DNA of 20,033 nucleotides from a virus. The stretch covers positions 44,966 through 64,998 of the IMG/VR virus record IMGVR_UViG_3300029448_000024; one strand, written 5' to 3'. Below are positions 1-9,000 of the stretch, in pieces; the stretch's first letter is position 1, and every line of letters begins with the position of its first letter. The notes below the pieces were generated by a model. The model had not been told where the DNA came from. It saw nothing but the letters and a program-made list of their open reading frames with translations, and made no database searches. The position numbers and the translations under genes are program-made.

Positions 1-1
1 C

Positions 2-3000
2 CTCGGCGTTCTCCATTCCCGCCGTAAACTTCTCGGGATTGTACAATATGTCGAGGAACGACTGGATGACCTCGTCTCTTTTCTGAGCCGTCATCTTCTC
101 AGTATTTTCTATGGAGATACCCCACACACGGTTTCTTTCGTCAGAGTAACCGGGGCTCTCTACTACGCTCCCTAAGAATGCGTGGTCTTCAAGTGCAGGG
201 ACGTCATCCAACAACTGTTGCACCTGTGTGTAGAGGTTGTCGTTAGGCTTCAGCAACATCTGCCGCACTCTATCCTTACTCATGAAACTTGCCAGCGGAG
301 ATCCATCTTTCGTCAAGATGTGGTAGAACATTGCTCTGTCTATGTACCTGTGTTCTTGCTCTGATAATTTAATCTTACCAGTTACTTCTTTGAACTGTTC
401 TTTAAATGCTCTCACACCAACAGATGCGGTGAGGAACAGCTGTGTAGACATCTCCACCTCACGTTGGTACTGTCGGAAGTGAGCCTTTGCCATTGGGTAT
501 GCGTCTCCCTCCAGTATCTTCTCCACTTCAGTGTATCCTACAATGTTGCCGTCCTTACCTCGTCTGTAGTTTTCCAGTACATCGAGATAAGCCTCCTTTT
601 CAGCATAGTCTCCCATGCCATCAAGGTTATCTGCAGCAATAATTTTGTAGAACTCGCTTAAGCTGTTACCAGCTGCGTATGCTTTTGCAAAAGCAAGGAA
701 TGCGTTCTCGGCTCTCTCTGTATCAGTCTCACCTGCAGCAGTTATTTCTTTCAGTTCTGCGGTGTCGACGACAGAGGTCTCCATCTCCTTGTCATTCTTG
801 ACAATCTTCTTATACGTTTTACGAGCGATTCCCAATTCATTGAAGACAGTTCCTACTCCTTTGTTGGGGAACGTGCGTCTTTGCTCAACGAACTGACGCA
901 CCAGAGGCGTAGTCATCAGAGCTACAATGTCTGCATCTTCGAATCCTATGCTCTTCAGGTAAACAGTCGCGTTCAGCGTATGCTCGTTATCGTTCAACGT
1001 GTTATGAATCAATCCCTTGGCTGCGTCAAGTGCGGCAGAAAGTCTTTCTACCATACCGTCAAGTGTTCTTTCTCCTGTAAAGGGAGAGGTTACGTTGATT
1101 TGGTTAAGCAACACACCGTTCAGTAAGAAATGCTTCGACGCATCTACGATAATACCGTCACTGACGTAGTCGGATTCTGGGTCTGCATATCTTGCAGCAA
1201 CTGCGGCAATATTCCATCCCGTGATGCCGTTAGCATATCCACCAACCAGGGTGGCTGCACTCTTGTAGTTAGACTCCATCCGAACCTCAACTAGCGGATG
1301 GTCAAATGGTAGAGCTCCGTCTCTTGCAATCTCTGGGTCACTAGCTAAAGCGTCCAGTGTGTCCTGTGTAAGTGGCTTAAACAGATAAGGTGCAGTGCTG
1401 GGGTCAAGCAATACAGCTTCCACGAAGTCAAGCATGCGGTTCTTATTCTCAGCCAGCTTTGTTTTGGGGCTAGTATTACGGAATAACGCAAACAGTTTAT
1501 CGATGTCGAAGTCAGAACCAGTCTGGATCGTAATGTTACCTGGGACAATCACTGTCTTCGAGTATCCTCTTGGGAGTATACCTACAATCTTGGAGGGTAC
1601 ATTAGATGAGTAGTCCTGGTTGGGGATACGGTAGAGCACACCAGTAGTTCCTATCTCAAGGCCAAGTCTTTCAGCGATGTCTTCCGACACCATTATCTCT
1701 GCGTGCTTTACTCTGCCTGTCTTGGGGTCTATATCTAAGTGACGCAGCTCTCTTACCTCATCTCCTATCTTCCACTTACCTGGTCCTGCAACCTGCACAA
1801 GCTCACGGCCCGGCAGTTTAACAGAGTGTACATTGGTCTTGAACAAAGCCGAGATGAGGTTCTGGTACTCTCTCTGGTATACTGGGAAAGAGATAGGAAC
1901 ATTGAAGTCGTATCTCTGCTGCAGAATGTCCTCTACAATTATCATCTGCTTGTCGAGGTTGGAGTCAATCTTGTTGTTGCGTGCCGCGTTATCGTAGATT
2001 AACTCTCTAACTCTCTGCAAGAAGTTCAGTCTCAGCTCTGGGTTAGACGGGTCCTTCTTGAGTTTATCATACCCAAGCTCTTTCTCTAACCTGTCGTACT
2101 GTGCGTCGACAATATCACTGTGTGTTTGGTGATATTGCTTGAGTAACTCCTCGCCGGTTAGGGTAGTTCCGTCAGGCAAAGTGTACGTTACATCATTCTC
2201 CACCATAGACGGGATGCCTTTACGAATCTGACGATTCATCTTGGCCTCCATGTCTGCCTTGTCGTTGATTATCTGCGGCATGAAGAGCTTGGATGCATCC
2301 ATCTCTCTTGCTTGCAGCCCATCGAACATCGCTCCTTCTGCAGACTGGTCAACTTGAAATAGCTGTCCCTTGAATCCTTTCTTAGCCGACTCTGTATTGA
2401 TGATGTCAATAGGGTCGTTGGGGTCCATCATGCGGTTGTACATGGCGGTCAACAGTTCATTGCCTTCTGCTAACTCCTTGGTGAGAACAACATACGAGTT
2501 CTTCTGCATGTCTGCTATCAACGTCCCGTTGTCAATAAGCATCTGCTCTGCGTAGAACTTATAGGCAGGAGTAAATGGTGCTGCCCATTCTCCTTCCCCC
2601 GACATGTACTTCTCAAACCAAACGTCATCTTCTGGTGTCCATCTAGCAAGTCCCTGTTCGATATACTGGAACATGCGTGGTGAGATAAATGCTTGTGCGT
2701 CAGTATGGTCAGCGTCTAGATTCGTAGTGCGGTATTGGTCCGCGAGAGCTTTAGCTTCTGCTTCAGCTTCTTCTTGGCTTCTACCCACCCTTTCGATGAA
2801 GTACTTGACGTACATATCATAGATCCTATCAGCTATCTCGTTGTGATAGGGATCTTGCAGGTTTAGCTTTTGTATGCTCGCCTCCTTTATGACCTCAGGC
2901 ATACCGTAGTTCTCGTCCCCCTGGAACTCACCTCGCATCAAGAACTTATCTCCGGGGGTGTTTAGCAGCCCCATACGCTTGTAGAAAGCGGCAACGTCTT

Positions 3001-6000
3001 TGAACTGTGGTAACCCACCACGGAACATCTGTGCCATTTCTACTCGTGCGATCAGGTCAGTAATTATATAGGATTCTACGAGAGCGTTAGCGTCTCCGTA
3101 TCTTTTCTTACTGTCGTCCAATCTCGATCCTTCCGGTATCACGTATTTTCCGTCCTCTACTGCAAGTATGTTGTACTTGACAAGCTCCTTCATGAAGTCA
3201 TCCTTGTACTGGAGCAGTTCAGTGTTTAGGTAATTATTGACCTGCTCAGTAACTGCGTCGAAGAATTCCTTGTAGACGGGATCTCTAGGATGTTGCATCG
3301 CATCCTGTACAAGCTCAGACAACTTAAGACCTCCAACCTCTGCGTCGGTGAATCCTGACAAGTGGAACCCGTTTATATTCGGGTTAGTGGCTATCCGCAC
3401 AAGATCTCTTAGTACAATGCGACGTATCATGTTAGCGACTCCTCCTTGTCTTGGGATGCCTGCCTTATCCATGGACGTGGCAACTGGGTCTCCGAACTTA
3501 GGAACTTTCAAGAAGTCCATACGGCCTCTCGTTTCCTGTACGGGTAGAGGTATAAATGCGAACTCCTGGTTTTGATTAAGGAAAGCGTTCATTCTCAGTA
3601 TGAGAGAATCCCTTTCCGACAGCTTGTTATAACCTATTGCCCCTTGTTCTAAGACCTCGTTCATCAGAGAGTCGAGGCTAAAGCTGGTTATCTCAAAGTT
3701 TTTATTCTCAATGAGGTACAACATCAAGGCACGGGCCTTGTCGCTCTCTCCGAAGTTCATTGCCAAAGACGGGTCTTGCATCATGAGCTGATACAGCTCT
3801 GACTCCTCACCTTTGGCTAAGTCTTCTAGGTGTATGCTGAAAGTGGTAGGTAAGTTGTACGGGTAGATTGTCTTGCCTTGTCCATCAACGTATGCTAATG
3901 CAGTGGGGAGAGTAAACTCTGCAGCTACCTCAGCAAGTGCCTTTACACTACTGCCCTCAGCTTTGAAGAAGTTTACTACAGGTCCTTCTTTGAGAGAGAT
4001 CTTCTTGATTACCCCGCCCTCTCGTGTCACATTCATCACCTTTCCAGCAAGACGTGCAGTGATGTTAAACATCTTGTCTGCTTCCTGATTACCATGCTTC
4101 TGCACGTATGCCAGGACTCTTCTATTGGCTTCTTCTTGCGTGCGGCCCATGCCCAATGACATGTACCACATGAAGTCACCAAGTGCTTCAGCTTTTGCTT
4201 CGAGTGTAGTGGCTTTGTTGTAAGCCAGGATAGCGCCCTTTATCTGTGTGAATCTGTCCTTCCCGTTTACGATGTTGTTATGAAACACAACATTCCCATC
4301 TGTATCTTCTTTGAGTACAGCAGTCTGTCTGTCTACAACTGAGGTTTGCTTGCCCTCTCTGCCCCATGTAGTTTGCCAAGCAATCGCAGCACTTTTACGG
4401 TCAGAGTTGACCAGTCGAACTTGCATTGCCTCCTCAACCATCTCTTCTTGGACGATACGTTGTTCCGTGTAGGCTTTAGTAAGGAAACGTCTAAGTGCAG
4501 CAGCGTCTGATGCTTTTACGTTACCACTAGACAGGTAAGCGGCAACAGGTTCTAATACTTTGTGGACCTGCGCGGCTTCTTGTATGTTACCAAGAATCTC
4601 TTCGTACGACAAAGAACCTACAGATGCGGCCACTGCAGCACGTATTGTTTCGTCTACGTCAGTGTACGTATACATTCCAAGCTTGTTGGGATTTTGGTTC
4701 AGTATACGAGAGAACATCAATCGTACCTCTTGACTGACGGTCTTGATGGGGTCTTGTTCAAAGTGAGATATAGCGTAGATCTTATCGTAGTTAGTTTCTT
4801 CTTTCTGAGCGAGGTCTTCGTCTTGCTGCAGACCCTCTCTAATCTTCATCCGTCCTTTGATGGTAAACCCATACTTCTTCAAGTTAAGAATAGTGGCCTC
4901 TCTAAATCCAAACTTGTCAACGTTCCCAATTTCATCTGTGACATCAAACCAGTTGTTCCAGACTTGGAAGAAGATCCTGGCTGCCATGTCCCTATCATTT
5001 TTGGTCATGGCTTTATCGCCTTTGACCATACTGATTGGGAGTGCGCCCGTCATTACCGCATCGAGCATAGGAATACCTACACGGAAGCCATACTTCTTTG
5101 CAATTACACCTCTCTCTGGCTTTGTCTTAGCCTTGACAAATTCTGCAAGAGCTTCCTCGCTCACGTATGTTCCGTCTGGCATCGTGATAGAGTGCAGCAG
5201 GAAGAACTCTGCGATTACACCTTTGTTCTCTTCGCTCCGACCAAGCAGATCAGCTATTGCTACTTTGTCGTCAAGCTCGGGGCTATCCTTCCTTATCTGT
5301 TGCAGTTGATTTATAAAGACCGTGCTGATCGAATCAATCGTTTGCTTCTGGAGCTCTGCATCTTTCTTCATACCATCCACAAGTCTGTAGGCGGTAGTGT
5401 TTTGGAACTTCTGTGTATTCCTCTGGTACTTCTTTGGGAACTTGTTGGACTCAATAAGAGAATAGATTTGGTCTATGCTTACTGGGTCGATAAAGATTGA
5501 CTTAATGAAGTTGAATATGTCCTTGAAAAACTTCAGGATCTTACCTGGGATTGTATCTGCTGTAGCTTCTGCGGTAAACACATAGTCCCGGAAGTCTTCT
5601 GCCATTGCCTCCTCAAGCTCGAGCTCGGTAGCATTGGGTAAGTTGAACTTCTTTCTTGCCTCTTTGTACAATCCCTCTCTCTGCTTATCATTGAGCAGGG
5701 TGCGGAATACGTAGTGGAATGCCTCGTGGTACTCAGTGCCTACCTCTGCATTGTTCCACAGGTATACCGTGGCGTTCTTCATGTAGCCATGTGCTACGGA
5801 GTTCCCGACTTGCTGTGCAATTTCATAGAACTCTACTGGGATACCACGCTCTCTTAACCAAGCTCTGGCCTGGTTTCTGTTCATGCGCTTTGTAGGAGCT
5901 TCGTTAGCTAACCGGAAAGGCGCATCAGCAGCGTCATTATCTATTTGGTCGTCGCTGGGTGGTTTTTCCGATTCTTGCCCAGGTACCTCTCCTGTCTCTT

Positions 6001-9000
6001 CGAATTGCTTAAGCAGTTCATCAAGCTCAGCCGCTGCTTCAGGATCACTTGATCCCTCCTCTGCCATTTCATCGTTTCGCTCCGCTTCGCTCTTTTCTTC
6101 CGGTCCTTTCTCTTCAGCACTTCTTTCTTCTGATTCCTGCCTCTCTTGAGCTGCTTTATTGAACAGATCTTGTGCGCTGTTACTGTTGGGTGCAGGTGCT
6201 GCAACAGGTGCAGTTTTGACAGTTACCTTCTTTCCCCCAATCTTTAGCTCAGCAGAATTGAAGCTCAACCCAATACCATGGAACAAAGAGCCGTTGTGAC
6301 GGACCAGGTCTGTAGATACAGGGTTAGCACTACCCACAGTTGTGTCAGTAGTTGCTCTTTCTCTCTGCTCGTTAAGTATAGATGCAACGTATTCAGGATC
6401 TCCAAGACGATCAGCATTCATCTGACGTCTCTTCTTTGCTATAAGGTTAGCAGTCTCTTGAACAAAGCTATTGATAAACTCTACGGCTACATCTCCTTTT
6501 AACACTTGGAATCCTACACCAGTAGTCCTCACATTGCCATCTTCGTTTATAGTAACCTCTTGTATCAGGTTACCAAAAACAGCTTTGTCTTTAATTATAT
6601 CTGCTGCAGTTAGCTCTCCTTTGACAAGCCCTGCAAGAGTTTGGTTGTCGATAGCCGCAACCAGAAAGCTATTTGCTTGTTTTGGGTTTGACGTAGGTAT
6701 AGGAATAGCCAAGCGGATTATCCTCTTGTTAGTTCCTGGTAAGAAGTCAGACTCTACAGATAAGAACAGCTCTGGGTTCAGGTTGAAGTTCCCTGGGTCT
6801 AACGTATTGAAACCAACCAAGTCAATTAGTCTCTGATATGCAGCTTCGTCAGAGGACTCCTGCAACAGCTTGAGCGCTTCCTCCTGCTCAGCTTCATTAA
6901 GCTTTGCAGTTTGTAGGACATTGTATCTATAGGCTCCGTTTGAATCTTTATAGAATGCCAGCACAGTTCCAGGGAAGACTTTTCCTAGTCTAGCTTTGGC
7001 CTGGTCTGCTGCAAGATTTAGCGCGGCTATGTCTTGTGGGGATGCACCAGCTGGAGTGCTAACAACAATCTGCTTCTCTGTAGGAGATTCTCTATCGAAC
7101 TTTATAACTCCGATAGCAACACCCGGACCATACACTTCGATCACATTGGACAGGAACGGGACAGTAGTCCCATCCTGCTGTTCTACTCGTGCATTGTTCC
7201 TGTTGTTAAGGTGCTTCTTTTCAATCTGCACGGTCACAGTCTGACCCTGCTCTCCCTTTTTAAATTCTTCGTAGACAGTACGTCTGAGTGCGCTGTTGTT
7301 TGCAGTGAGTACCCCAATGATACCCTTACCGGGCACTCGTACGTAGATTGGGATGTGCTCAGCTTGATTAGCAAACTCTGCCTTGTTCCTGTTTTCTAAC
7401 CACCAGGAGTCCTCTACAACTACAAGCTCAACTTCAGTTCCAGCTTTGACCTCTTCGGTATCTAACAAGTCTGCTCTGTCTATCACAGGCTTGCCGTCAA
7501 CTGTGCGCTGAGAGTGCAGGTCATTGGGCATAGGTGTACCCTCACTGCTGACAACAACTTTACCATCCTGCGTAAGGACTACCTCTCGTTGTCCGTTAGC
7601 TGTAGTAAGAAGTGCGTCTGCTTGATTAGAGGCGTTGTTTGCCCCACTCCCAGTTGCTCCCTCACCAGAGTCTTGCTGCTGTCCTTGTTTAGTCTGACCA
7701 GCTGCAGTGTCATCTTGCTTTTGGTTCTGACGTTCTTTAGCCTGACGTGCTGCTTGTCTTTTACGTGCAGCTTCAGCAGTATCTCGTTTGGGCTCTTCCT
7801 GAGTCCTGTCCTTAAGATACGTGGTTCTCAGCTTCTCTTGAAGCGGGCTGAGATTCTTAAGGTTTACAACATCCGTCCTAGTCATGGTATCCCATGTACT
7901 ACGTGCAGATGCAGTCTCACTCTTTCTTTTACGCACCTCATCCTTGGCTCTGATCATTGCCTCACGAGACACACCGCTTTGTTTGAAGCCGGCCATCTTG
8001 TTCTCCAGCTCTTCTGGGGTAACAGTGTCGGCTATTGCAGTGTCTACAACCTCATCGATCTTGGCCTGTCTAGCCATTGTCTCGACCAGCTTGGCCCTAG
8101 ATATTGCAAGGTCTCTAGTCTCGGGGTCTCTTAGCAGATTGCGCAATGCTGTGCTTGCATTGTTTTTTGCGTTAATCAACCTGGTGAGCTCTGCTACTTT
8201 GGCATCAAACAATTCATATTGCACGGGAGATATTTCTCCTGCTACCAATTTCTTCTGTGCTTCAATTAAAAGATTAGCTATGTTTTTAGCAAGGCCGGGA
8301 CCGACCATGCTGACATTTTCTGTATCTATTAGGCTCCCAAACCTAGCTCGAGAGTAGTCACGAAGTCTCTGCTTCATGTTTACAGTTCTCTTCTGTCCGT
8401 CTTTTTGCTCAACCTCTATTGTAAGGTCACTGTCCGGGAAGATTGCCTCTATCTGATCAAGCACCTCACCTATAGACCCCTGCACTAAATCAATGGTGCT
8501 TGCTTCCTGCTTAAGGAACTGACGATACAACGCCTCATCTCTAAGCTTCTCGTCTTCAAACTCTTTGTCTTCCTTAGACATGAACAGCCTGCTGCCTCCC
8601 TGCACTTTAGCAGTGGTGAACAACGTATCAATAGCGTCTGCTGTCTTTTCTACTTCCTTAGACTGCTCGATGATATCGTCTATCACCTTGTTTTGATCCA
8701 CCTTTTGCTTCTCCTCGTATCCAAACAGCTCCTTAAACTCTTTCTCGGGGAGAGTCTTAGCATCTTCTATCATCTCACGGAACATGTCCAAGCTCCCTGC
8801 TTCGTAGTGACGCAGTATCTGTGCGGCCCTAAGTCTCTTCTGGTAATAGTTGTACAGCTCTTCGTCTCCCCTAGCCTCTGCTTCATCCATGGCCTTGAGG
8901 TAGGCCGATTCCACACCCGCCTTTTCAGAGTTTTCTGAAAGTTGGTAGAACTTAGGGTCGTTGAACAGCTTCTCCTGTATGTCTCTCTTCTCCCGTGCTG

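Noticed and set aside
4562-5500. 312-codon open frame on the plus strand, and other long plus-strand frames (for example 12 kb and 7.5-8.1 kb regions)
   Set aside because: They lie fully antisense to coherent, motif-bearing genes. Their translations are rich in Cys/Leu/Ser with no recognisable domains, as expected from antisense reading of a Cys-free, biased coding sequence.
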